Source: UCB3 sp964415605
GTDB taxonomy: Bacteria; Chloroflexota; Anaerolineae; Epilineales; Epilineaceae
Assembly: GCA_964415605.1 (NCBI GenBank)
Contig: CAYQBA010000038.1
Span: 1 to 28,537, forward strand
Reading direction: 5' to 3'
Length of the DNA stretch: 28,537 nucleotides
Below the pieces are notes generated by a model. It saw only the letters and a program-made list of their open reading frames with translations. It had not been told where the DNA came from and did no database searches. Of the stretch, positions 16,557 through 23,310 are shown piece by piece (position 1 is the first letter of the stretch; each line of letters opens with the position of its first letter). A program made the translations under genes and the position numbers.

Positions 16557-18018
16557 GCAGGTAGCACGGCACCGACGGCTGCGGCTCGATCTTGCGCCGC
16601 AGCTCCTTCACCACCTGGTACAGCGCGTCGTCCATCACCCCCTCGCCGACCGCCTCGTCGGGCCAGACCGCCTCGATGACCGCGGTCTTGGTATGGCGGA
16701 CGCGGGGATGCTCGAGCAGGAACTCCAACAGCCGGCGCTCGAGGTTCGCCAGGCCGACCAGCGGCGCCGGGCCCTGGTGCACCTCGCCCGTCGCCGCGTC
16801 GCGCCACAGCTTGCCGCGGCCCTGCACGGCCGTGCCCGCGACGTGCGCCGCCAGGAGCCCACCGACCACGCGCCACGCGCCGGTCCCTTCGTCGCGCGCG
16901 ATGAGGCCGCGACCGACCAGCCGTGCCAGCGCCGGCGCGTGCTGCTCGGCGACGTCGTGGCGCGCCTTTCCGACCAGCCGCTCGACCTGCGCGGGGTCGA
17001 CCGTGCCCTGTGCCTGCAGGCGCTCGGCCCGCGCGACAAGCCGCTGCACCTCGGCCAGCGCCAGAAGCTCCGCCTGGGTGAGCCCGTCGAGGATCTCGAC
17101 CAGCCGGAACCCGATGCCGGGGTCGGCCAGGAGATCAGCGCGCCAGGCGTCCTCGGCCCCGGCGGGCGCCTGGCCGTCGCCGGCGCCGCCCGCGGCCGCG
17201 CCGACCCGCCCCGCGGCGACCGGGCCGCGATCCAACCACCAGTGGCAGGCGGCCTTCATCAGCGCGGGATAGCCGCCGGTGAGCGCCAGCAGCCGGGACA
17301 CGTCGTCGTCGGAGGGCATCACGGCTGCTCGGGATGTCTCCTCGGCGAGCACCTGGCGCGCGTCGTCCGGAGCCATCGGGCCGATCCAGCAAACGTGGGT
17401 GTCGAGGATCTCGTACAGCTCGCCCAGGACGCCGGGGTCGTCGACAAAGGCCACCTCCTGGCGCATGCCCATGAGGTACGACAGGCGCCCCTTGCACGCG
17501 TCGCGCAGGCCGCGCAGCGTGTCGGTCAGCTCGGGCGTGGCCGTCTCGCAGAAACGGTCGAACCGGTCCAGCACCATCACGACCCGTCCGTCGCCCGCCA
17601 CCAGCGCGAACAGCAGCTCCCGCAGCGCGGTCTGCGCCACGAAGGCGTCGGTGGTGGCACGGGCATCGCGGAAGAGCGCCGTGATCTCGGCCTCGAGCCG
17701 CGGGTCGAGCCGGCCGCGCGCCTCGTAGAACGCCCGGAGCAGCACCCGATAGAACGTGGCGAGGTCGCCCGCTGGCAGGTCGTTGAGGTCGACCATGACG
17801 ATGACCGGGAGATCGGCGTCCGCCGGCCAGTGCGCGCGCAGGGCGTCGGGCTGCGTGCAGAGGAAGCGCAGGAAGTTCGACTTGCCGGCGCCGCCCATGC
17901 CGATGACGGCGCCGCTCGTCCCCTCCAGCATCCAGCGCGCCACGGAGCGCACCTCCCGGGCGCGGTAGGTCGGTTGGTAGCCCGCCCGGCGGGTGCGGTC
18001 ATGAAATGCCGTCTGCAT
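16492..18018 (-). CDS. STAND-type ATPase with C-terminal winged-helix (OmpR/PhoB-type) DNA-binding domain
   Basis: 508 residues. An AAA/STAND ATPase core is shown by Walker A GMGGAGKSN (40-48, Lys46) and Walker B VVMVLDRFD (Asp151, Asp154). A region near 260-290 (LLALTGGYPALMKAACHWWLD) is typical of the helical part after such ATPases. The last 80 or so residues form a winged helix: LLEFLLEHPRVRHTKTAVIE, AVWPDEAV, DDALYQVVKELRRKIEP, then GGYQLFPEG, the OmpR-type wing. It should be an ATP-dependent, ligand-responsive transcription regulator. The ATG at 18018 follows GAGGAGG at about 9 nt. Its 3' end overlaps the end of the second kinase-NACHT-FGE gene by 65 nt (convergent). The location suggests it regulates that locus, but no binding-site evidence ties them. 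Confidence 0.85.
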   Translation of the reverse strand: MQTAFHDRTRRAGYQPTYRAREVRSVARWMLEGTSGAVIGMGGAGKSNFLRFLCTQPDALRAHWPADADLPVIVMVDLNDLPAGDLATFYRVLLRAFYEARGRLDPRLEAEITALFRDARATTDAFVAQTALRELLFALVAGDGRVVMVLDRFDRFCETATPELTDTLRGLRDACKGRLSYLMGMRQEVAFVDDPGVLGELYEILDTHVCWIGPMAPDDARQVLAEETSRAAVMPSDDDVSRLLALTGGYPALMKAACHWWLDRGPVAAGRVGAAAGGAGDGQAPAGAEDAWRADLLADPGIGFRLVEILDGLTQAELLALAEVQRLVARAERLQAQGTVDPAQVERLVGKARHDVAEQHAPALARLVGRGLIARDEGTGAWRVVGGLLAAHVAGTAVQGRGKLWRDAATGEVHQGPAPLVGLANLERRLLEFLLEHPRVRHTKTAVIEAVWPDEAVGEGVMDDALYQVVKELRRKIEPQPSVPCYLLTWRGRPEGGYQLFPEGRPGG

Positions 18019-18063
18019 GCTTGGTCGCCTCCTCGCGCGGCAATCCCCCGCGGTATGTGGGCC

Positions 18064-18069
18064 ATTGTA
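18064..18069 (-). promoter_or_regulatory. Possible -10 box for the STAND/winged-helix regulator
   Basis: TACAAT on the minus strand, 45 nt upstream of the ATG at 18018. No clear -35 at the right distance. It would give a leader of about 38 nt containing the GAGGAGG ribosome site. Confidence 0.35.
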
Positions 18070-18188
18070 CCACCGGATAGTGACTCGATCGCGAGGAGCA
18101 TATGTCGGTCGCCAGCGGGCAGCCTGAGCCCGACCTGAGCCACGGCTGAGGTGATGCCCGCACCACGCATACGGGTGGCCGACCTCGA

Positions 18189-18217
18189 TTGACCCGTCCC
18201 CATACCCCGTCTATGCT
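18189..18217 (+). promoter_or_regulatory. Sigma-70-type promoter, probably giving a leaderless mRNA
   Basis: TTGACC (18189-18194), a 17-bp spacer and TATGCT (18212-18217). The ATG of the PLP enzyme begins only 9 nt after the -10, so transcription should begin at or within a few bases of the start codon. No ribosome site is present, which agrees with a leaderless transcript. Confidence 0.65.
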
Positions 18218-18226
18218 TCCGGGACC

Positions 18227-19429
18227 ATGACCGACGCTCCCCCTTCCCCCTTCGACACCCTGTGCGTCCGCGCCGGTGCCAGAGCGCCCGGCCTCGAGAT
18301 GGCGACCCCGCCGGTCACGCCGCCGATCTTCCAGGCATCGGTGTTCGAAACCCCCGACCTGGCGGTGCTCGACCGGGCGATGAGCGGAGAGGCGGGCGCC
18401 TACGTCTACTCGCGCCACGCCAACCCGACGGTGGCGGCCTTCGAGGCCGCTGTCGGCGCTCTCGAGGACGCCGAGGCGGCCGTGGCGACGGCCTCCGGCA
18501 TGGGCGCGATCACGGCGGCGCTGCTCAGCCGCCTCAAGACCGGCGACGGCGTCGTGACGACCTCTGCCCTCTACGGCAACACCCGGCAGCTCCTGGACGC
18601 GTATCTCGCCCCGCTGGGGGTCACGGTCCATCACCTCGCCGCCGACGCGATCGTCGCGGACGGCGTGCCGCCCGGCACGCGCATCGTGTTCACCGAGCCC
18701 ATCTCCAACCCGCTGCTCGTCGTCGCCGACATCCCACGCCTCGCCGAGACGGCCCACGCCGTCGGCGCGCGCCTGGTCGTCGACAACACGTTCGCCACCC
18801 CTTACCACTGCCGGCCGCTCGCGCTGGGGGCCGACATCGTCGTCCACAGCGCCACGAAGTACCTTGGCGGTCACGGCGACCTCATCGCCGGCGTCGCGGC
18901 CGGGCCGGCGGCGCTGATCGAGCCCGTCCGGCGCGCGGCGCGCGTGCTGGGCGTCAATGGCGCGCCGTTGGAGGCGTGGCTGGCGCTGCGCGGCTTGCGG
19001 ACCCTGCACCTGCGCATGGCCCGCCACGCCGACAACGCCGCCCGCGTGGCGGCCTTCCTGGCCGACCATCCCAAGGTGCGCGCGGTGCACTACCCCGGGC
19101 TGCCCGACCACCCGACGCACGCCACCGCCCGCCGCATCCTGGAGCGCGGCTTCGGCGGGATGGTGGCGTTCGATCTGGCCACGGGCGAGGCCGATGGCCG
19201 CGCCGCGTTCGAGCGCTTCCTGGGCGGCCTGACGATGATCCCGTTCGCCGCCAGCCTGGCCGACGTCGGCACGATGCTGTCGCACCCGGCGACGACGTCG
19301 CACCGCGACCTCCTGGCCGCGGAGCGCGCGGCATTGGGCATCGGCGAGGGGTTGGTCCGGCTGTCGTGCGGCATCGAGGCGGCCGACGACATCGTGGCCG
19401 ACCTCGCGCGCGGCCTGGCCGCGGTGTGA
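18227..19429 (+). CDS. Cys/Met-metabolism PLP enzyme (cystathionine gamma-synthase / methionine gamma-lyase family)
   Basis: 400 residues, the normal length for this fold-type I family. It catalyses PLP-dependent replacement or elimination at the gamma (or beta) carbon of homoserine esters, cystathionine or methionine in the cytoplasm. Visible signatures: YSRHANPT at 61-68, ATASGMGAI, LYGNTR for the phosphate and substrate site, VDNTFATPY, and the PLP lysine Lys211 in SATKYLGGHGD. The C-terminal half contains FGGMVAFDL and SLADVGTMLSHPATTSH, and ends with RLSCGIE, as usual. Substrate choice among synthase, lyase and sulfhydrylase types cannot be decided by eye. It is followed by a pseudouridine synthase gene with a 4-nt overlap. 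Confidence 0.92.
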   Translation: MTDAPPSPFDTLCVRAGARAPGLEMATPPVTPPIFQASVFETPDLAVLDRAMSGEAGAYVYSRHANPTVAAFEAAVGALEDAEAAVATASGMGAITAALLSRLKTGDGVVTTSALYGNTRQLLDAYLAPLGVTVHHLAADAIVADGVPPGTRIVFTEPISNPLLVVADIPRLAETAHAVGARLVVDNTFATPYHCRPLALGADIVVHSATKYLGGHGDLIAGVAAGPAALIEPVRRAARVLGVNGAPLEAWLALRGLRTLHLRMARHADNAARVAAFLADHPKVRAVHYPGLPDHPTHATARRILERGFGGMVAFDLATGEADGRAAFERFLGGLTMIPFAASLADVGTMLSHPATTSHRDLLAAERAALGIGEGLVRLSCGIEAADDIVADLARGLAAV

Positions 19430-20262
19430 CCGCGCCGGACGCCGCTGTCTCGCGCTTCGGCCCCATCCCCGAGCTCATCGACCTGGCCGACCTCGCGACG
19501 TGGCTCGTCCACGCCGACGACGACGTGCTGGCGTACGCCAAGCCCGGCGGGGTGGTCTGCCACCCGTCGAAGCGCGGGCCGCGCTCGAGCCTCGTCGGCG
19601 CGGTCCGGCTGGCCACCGGGCTGGAAACGCTGCACCTGGTCAGCCGGCTGGACCGCGAGACCAGCGGGGTCGTGCTCGTCGCGCGGCACGCGGCGGCGGC
19701 GCGGAGGTATCAGATGGCGTTCCAGCGCCGCCAGGTGGCCAAGACCTACTTCGCGGTCCTCGAAGGGACGCTCGACGGCGCGGTCACGGTCGACCAGCCC
19801 CTCGCGCGCGACCGAGCGGGGCCGGTCGGGATCCGCATGGTGGTCGACCCGGACGCCGCGGACGCCAAGCCCGCCCGCACGGTCTTCACGCCGCTGGCGG
19901 CCGGCGGCGGCTACACGCTGGCGCGGGCCATTCCGCTGACGGGTCGGATGCACCAGATCCGCGCCCATGCCGCGTGGCTGGGGCACCCGGTGGCGGCCGA
20001 CAAGATCTACGGCCCGGACCCGCGGCTGTACCTCGCGTTCATCCGCGACGGCTGGTCCCCGGAGCTGCGCGCCGCGCTGCCGCACCACCGGCATCTGCTG
20101 CACGCGGCGGCGCTGCGGTTCGAGATGCCGGCCGAGGACGACGGGGGCGCCGTCGCGGCCGCGTTCACGGCGCCGGTGGCGGCGGACATGGCCGCGTTCT
20201 GCCGCGAACGGATGGGGTTCGAGGCGGTCAGCTCCGCCGTCGACGCTATCACGGCGGGCTGA
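19426..20262 (+). CDS. RluA/RluD-type pseudouridine synthase
   Basis: 278 residues; isomerises uridine to pseudouridine in rRNA or tRNA. Recognisable motifs are VLAYAKPGGVVCHPS, the catalytic loop SRLDRETSG with Asp76 (most relatives have HRLD; here Ser replaces His), AKTYFAVLEG, and PLTGRMHQIRAHAAWLGHPVAADKIYG. There is no N-terminal S4 domain. The GTG start overlaps the stop of the PLP-enzyme gene as GTGA, so it is translationally coupled to it despite the unrelated role. The C-terminus (HRHLLHAAALRFEMP) also matches the family. The precise RNA target is not known. Confidence 0.9.
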   Translation: MTAPDAAVSRFGPIPELIDLADLATWLVHADDDVLAYAKPGGVVCHPSKRGPRSSLVGAVRLATGLETLHLVSRLDRETSGVVLVARHAAAARRYQMAFQRRQVAKTYFAVLEGTLDGAVTVDQPLARDRAGPVGIRMVVDPDAADAKPARTVFTPLAAGGGYTLARAIPLTGRMHQIRAHAAWLGHPVAADKIYGPDPRLYLAFIRDGWSPELRAALPHHRHLLHAAALRFEMPAEDDGGAVAAAFTAPVAADMAAFCRERMGFEAVSSAVDAITAG

Positions 20263-20348
20263 TTGCGGCACCTGATCAGCCAGGTCGACGATGCCGAACG
20301 ATGCACGGGAGTCCCAGGGCGACTTGGAGGTCGCGGAGCCCTGACCGC

Positions 20349-20375
20349 TTGACCCGCGGCGGCGTGCCCTATAAT
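20349..20375 (+). promoter_or_regulatory. Sigma-70-type promoter, probably giving a leaderless mRNA
   Basis: TTGACC (20349-20354), a 15-bp spacer and a perfect TATAAT (20370-20375). The glycosyltransferase ATG starts 8 nt after the -10, leaving no space for a 5' leader or ribosome site. The spacer is 1-2 bp shorter than ideal. Confidence 0.65.
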
Positions 20376-20383
20376 GCCCGCCC

Positions 20384-21301
20384 ATGGGCCAGCTCCCCCG
20401 CGCCGCCGTCATCATCCCCAACCTGGACTCGCCCGTCGTCGACCGCGCCGTGGACGCCGTCTGCGCGCAGGTCGGGGCCGTGCCCCTGGCGATCCTCGTC
20501 GTCGGCTTGGACCGGCCGGGCCGACTGCGCGGCGACGGCCGCGTGCGGCTCGTCGAGACCGACGGGCCGCGGCTGCCGGGCGCCGCGCGCAACATCGGCG
20601 TGGCGCACGCCCCGCCCGAGGCGGACGTCTTCGTGTTCGTCGATGCCGACTGCGTGCCCGAGCCGGCCTGGCTGGCGGCCCACCTGCGCCGCCAGGCCGC
20701 CGGCGAGACCGTCGTCGGCGGCGCCGTGCTGTACGACGCCGACAATTATTGGATGCTCGCCGACAACCTGTCGATGTTCCACGCGTGCGACGCCGCGCTG
20801 CCCGCCGGCCCGCGGGACTTCCTGCCGACGCTCAACCTCAGCGTGCGGCGCGCGGCGTGGGACGCCGCCGGGCCGATCGACCCGGAGCTGCCGCGCGGCG
20901 AGGACCTGGACTGGACCATCCGGCTCGCCCGCACCGGCCACAGGCCATACTTCGACCCGGCCGCCCGGCTGTGGCACCGGCCGGTGCGGGCGACGGCGCG
21001 CGCGATGTGGGACCACTGGTACGAGAGCGGACGATGGATGACGGGTGTTCGCCAGCGCCACCCGGAGGTCTTCGGCGGGCGGGCGTGGGTCTACCACCCA
21101 TGGCTCCTCCGGCTCCTCTCCCCCGCCATCGCCGCCGTGGCTACGTTACGCCTGTACCTGCCCGGCCGCCCTGGAGCGCGCCACCCTCGCACGCTGCCGG
21201 CCGTCTACGCCACCAAGCTCGCGTGGTGCTGGGGCGCGGCGCGGCCGGCGCTGCGGCCGGCGCCGCGCCGCGGCCCGATCACGCCCCCAACAGCTGGCTG
21301 A
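20384..21301 (+). CDS. Family 2 glycosyltransferase
   Basis: 305 residues with a GT-A fold: AAVIIPNLDSPVVDRAVDAV at the N-terminus, PGAARNIGVAHA, the metal and nucleotide-sugar motif VFVDADC (DxD-type), FLPTLNLSVRR, and GEDLDW, the usual acidic acceptor motif. It transfers a sugar from a nucleotide donor, probably to a surface glycan or lipid. A hydrophobic stretch (PWLLRLLSPAIAAVATLRLYL) near the C-terminus may associate with the membrane. The last 23 nt overlap the convergent toxin gene. Donor and acceptor unknown. It is separated from the larger glycan operon only by the toxin-antitoxin pair, so it may work with it. Confidence 0.88.
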   Translation: MGQLPRAAVIIPNLDSPVVDRAVDAVCAQVGAVPLAILVVGLDRPGRLRGDGRVRLVETDGPRLPGAARNIGVAHAPPEADVFVFVDADCVPEPAWLAAHLRRQAAGETVVGGAVLYDADNYWMLADNLSMFHACDAALPAGPRDFLPTLNLSVRRAAWDAAGPIDPELPRGEDLDWTIRLARTGHRPYFDPAARLWHRPVRATARAMWDHWYESGRWMTGVRQRHPEVFGGRAWVYHPWLLRLLSPAIAAVATLRLYLPGRPGARHPRTLPAVYATKLAWCWGAARPALRPAPRRGPITPPTAG

Positions 21302-21617
21302 GCGCATCGACGACGCGCTCTCGATCGGGGACTCCGAGCTCGCCCAGAACGCCGCGCACCAACCGGTGATCGAGGGTGAAGAGCTTAAATCGCACACGCG
21401 ATGGGGCAGACAGGCCCACTGCCTCCAAGTCGTCGATGACAACGTCCAGGGGCCAGGGCGAATGCTCCGCCGAGGTGATCATGGCCATCACTGAGTGCCC
21501 GGAAGCGCTGTTGAAGACCGTGTCGTCCGACAGGATCAACGCGGGCCGGTTCTTGTGGGCATCCCGGTCCGAAAAGGGAAACGGCACTCGCACCACTTTA
21601 AAACGCTCATAGGTCAC
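21279..21617 (-). CDS. MazF/PemK-family toxin (probable endoribonuclease)
   Basis: 112 residues, the usual size. VVRVPFPFSDRDAHKNRPALILSDD matches the MazF/PemK opening (VxVPFPFTD..KxRPALVLS), followed by VMAMITSAE and the conserved late motif SRVRFKLFTLDHRLV. Members cleave mRNA when freed from antitoxin. The start is GTG at 21617, and the gene overlaps the antitoxin stop by 11 nt, as expected for a coupled pair. It converges on the glycosyltransferase with a 23-nt overlap. Confidence 0.88.
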   Translation of the reverse strand: MTYERFKVVRVPFPFSDRDAHKNRPALILSDDTVFNSASGHSVMAMITSAEHSPWPLDVVIDDLEAVGLSAPSRVRFKLFTLDHRLVRGVLGELGVPDRERVVDALSQLLGA

Positions 21618-21870
21618 GGTAGGCTGCCTCGTCCTCTGGGCAAGCCCACTCGGTCAGGGTTGCCTCGACGGCGCGCAAGTATTCGAGATCCAGGGGCTGC
21701 ATGCGCCTTACGCGAGCGACCCCGTCCTGGTCGATCTCCCAAACCAACAGATCTCCGGATTGAGCTCCGAGGGCGACACGGATATCCCGAGGCACGGTCG
21801 TCTGCCCCTTGGCCGTGAGCTTGCCGATGCCTCGAAGGCCCTTGCGTCGCGCTTGCACGGAGTTGGTCAT
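21607..21870 (-). CDS. AbrB/SpoVT-type antitoxin
   Basis: 87 residues. The swapped-hairpin DNA-binding domain is clear in GIGKLTAKGQTTVPRDIRVALG followed by GDLLVWEIDQDGVARVRR. The acidic C-terminal tail (WACPEDEAAYRDL) would bind and block the toxin. The ATG has AGGGAG 7 nt upstream. Promoter and repeat elements lie just upstream, consistent with self-repression by this protein alone or in complex with the toxin. Confidence 0.88.
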   Translation of the reverse strand: MTNSVQARRKGLRGIGKLTAKGQTTVPRDIRVALGAQSGDLLVWEIDQDGVARVRRMQPLDLEYLRAVEATLTEWACPEDEAAYRDL

Positions 21871-21891
21871 CGCACGGCTCCCTGTAAGGAT

Positions 21892-21907
21892 CGCATTACC
21901 GCATTAC
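21892..21907 (-). repeat. 8-bp tandem direct repeat at the toxin-antitoxin start site
   Basis: On the minus strand GTAATGCG occurs twice head to tail (GTAATGCGGTAATGCG). It lies between the -10 and the antitoxin ATG, overlapping the expected transcription start, so it is a good candidate operator for autoregulation. Confidence 0.5.
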
Positions 21908-21935
21908 ATATAGGCCGTGTGCATGGGCGCGTCAA
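21907..21935 (-). promoter_or_regulatory. Sigma-70-type promoter of the toxin-antitoxin pair
   Basis: On the minus strand TTGACG (21935-21930), a 17-bp spacer and TATATG (21912-21907). This gives a leader of about 30 nt containing AGGGAG before the antitoxin ATG. The remaining 240 bp up to the radical SAM gene shows no further gene and no clear promoter for that gene. Confidence 0.65.
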
Positions 21936-22175
21936 CCCCCGATGCCGAATCCGCCCCCAAGCCTCCACCTCGCCTATCATTGCGGCACCCGTCACCGGGC
22001 GCGCCCGACGCGCCCGCGGGTGTGATCGGAACGGCCGTGCAAGCAATTCGCTCGCCGTTTCGTCCGACAGCGAGACGGTTCCGTCGAGACCGTCACGACA
22101 TGCGCCGCCGGGCGCCGCGCCCGCCGGCGGGAGATCGCCGCCATCTACGGGCGCCGAGCACAAGAGGCCGATGGC

Positions 22176-23273
22176 ATGACCACCTTGCTCAAGGACATCC
22201 AGTTCGCCGTCTACCACGGCGCCAACCACGTGGCCCAGCAGGCCAGCTATGCCCTGGACCGGCGGCTCAACAAGCCCAGCCAGGTGTCGCTGCTCATCAC
22301 CGATGTCTGCGCCGCGCGCTGCACGATGTGCGAGATGTGGAAGCTGCAGGAGAACGACGAGCTCACCATCGACGAGTGGAAGCGCGTGCTCGACGACCTC
22401 CGCGGGTGGCTGGGGCCGTTCTTCCTGGTCGTCAGCGGCGGCGAGCCCTTCCAGAAGCGTGGCTTCTTCGACTTCCTGGCCCACTGCCGCCAGATCGGCA
22501 TCAAGACCAAGGTGTCGTCCAACGGCATGTTCCTCACCCGCAAGGCGTGCGAGCGCATCCTCGAGGTCGGGCCGGACTTCCTCAGCCTGTCGATTGACCA
22601 CCACACCCGCGAGGTGCACGACCGGATCCGCGGCGTGCCGCTCTTCGACCGCTGCGTCGAAGCCATCGCGTTCCTGCGCGGCAACGACCGCGGCATCGTC
22701 CTGGGCGTCGCCACCGTCATCATGGAGGAGACGTGCCACGACCTCGTGGCCACGGGTCAGTGGGCGCTGGACACGTTGGGCGTCGACCGCGTCCTCTACC
22801 AGCCCCTCTACCCCACCTTCGCCACCGACGAGAGCATGGACCCCCAGTGGTTCGAGCGCAACCCCCACTGGCCGCGCGATCCCGACGCCCTGCGGGCCGA
22901 GATCGAGCGGCTCCGCGAGATGAAGCGCGCCGGGCGCCCCGTGTGGAACCCCGACGAGCACCTCGTGGCGATGCAGCACTACTTCCGCGACCCCGCCAGC
23001 CATCCCCGGCCGGACGAGTGCATGGTCCGCTACAACGCCTTCAACATCGACCCGCGCGGCGACGTGATGTTCTGCTGGACGGTCGACGACCGCGCCGGGA
23101 ACCTGCGCCGGCAGCACCCGCGCGACATCTGGGAGTCCGCCCAGGCCCAGCAGATCCGCGACAAGATGAAGGGCTGCAAGGCGCCGTGCCTCCTGAACTG
23201 CTACCGCGGGCGGTCGCTGGTCGAGCAGGTCGGGCTCTTCCGCCTGTTCGCGTCACGGCAAGGGTTCGGATGA
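22176..23273 (+). CDS. Radical SAM protein with SPASM-like C-terminal Cys cluster
   Basis: 365 residues. The [4Fe-4S]-SAM motif CxxxCxxC is present as CAARCTMC (Cys45, Cys49, Cys52), followed by FFLVVSGGEPF. The C-terminal region has Cys282, Cys300, Cys334, Cys338 and Cys342, a SPASM-type arrangement for an auxiliary cluster (RYNAFNIDPRGDVMFCW, GNLRRQHPRDIW, KAPCLLNCYRG). Such enzymes modify peptides, sugars or lipids by radical chemistry. The ATG at 22176 is chosen because AAGAGG lies 8 nt upstream; ATG 22171 reads into a stop. It starts a closely spaced run of five genes with glycosyltransferase, flippase and methyltransferases, so modification of a glycan or glycolipid is the best guess. 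Confidence 0.9.
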   Translation: MTTLLKDIQFAVYHGANHVAQQASYALDRRLNKPSQVSLLITDVCAARCTMCEMWKLQENDELTIDEWKRVLDDLRGWLGPFFLVVSGGEPFQKRGFFDFLAHCRQIGIKTKVSSNGMFLTRKACERILEVGPDFLSLSIDHHTREVHDRIRGVPLFDRCVEAIAFLRGNDRGIVLGVATVIMEETCHDLVATGQWALDTLGVDRVLYQPLYPTFATDESMDPQWFERNPHWPRDPDALRAEIERLREMKRAGRPVWNPDEHLVAMQHYFRDPASHPRPDECMVRYNAFNIDPRGDVMFCWTVDDRAGNLRRQHPRDIWESAQAQQIRDKMKGCKAPCLLNCYRGRSLVEQVGLFRLFASRQGFG

Positions 23274-23310
23274 GCCGGCGCCGAGCGGGCCGGCCGGCGC
23301 GGGAGCGGCC

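Noticed and set aside
8396..18018. Complete diversity-generating retroelement within the window
   Set aside because: No protein with reverse-transcriptase motifs and no second copy of either variable-like segment is present here, so only the target-like shape can be claimed.
20315..20343. Imperfect hairpin (GCGAC/GTCGC with outer CAGG/CCTG) after the pseudouridine synthase
   Set aside because: The stem is only 5 bp plus a bulged outer part, with no U-tract, so it is too weak to call a terminator.
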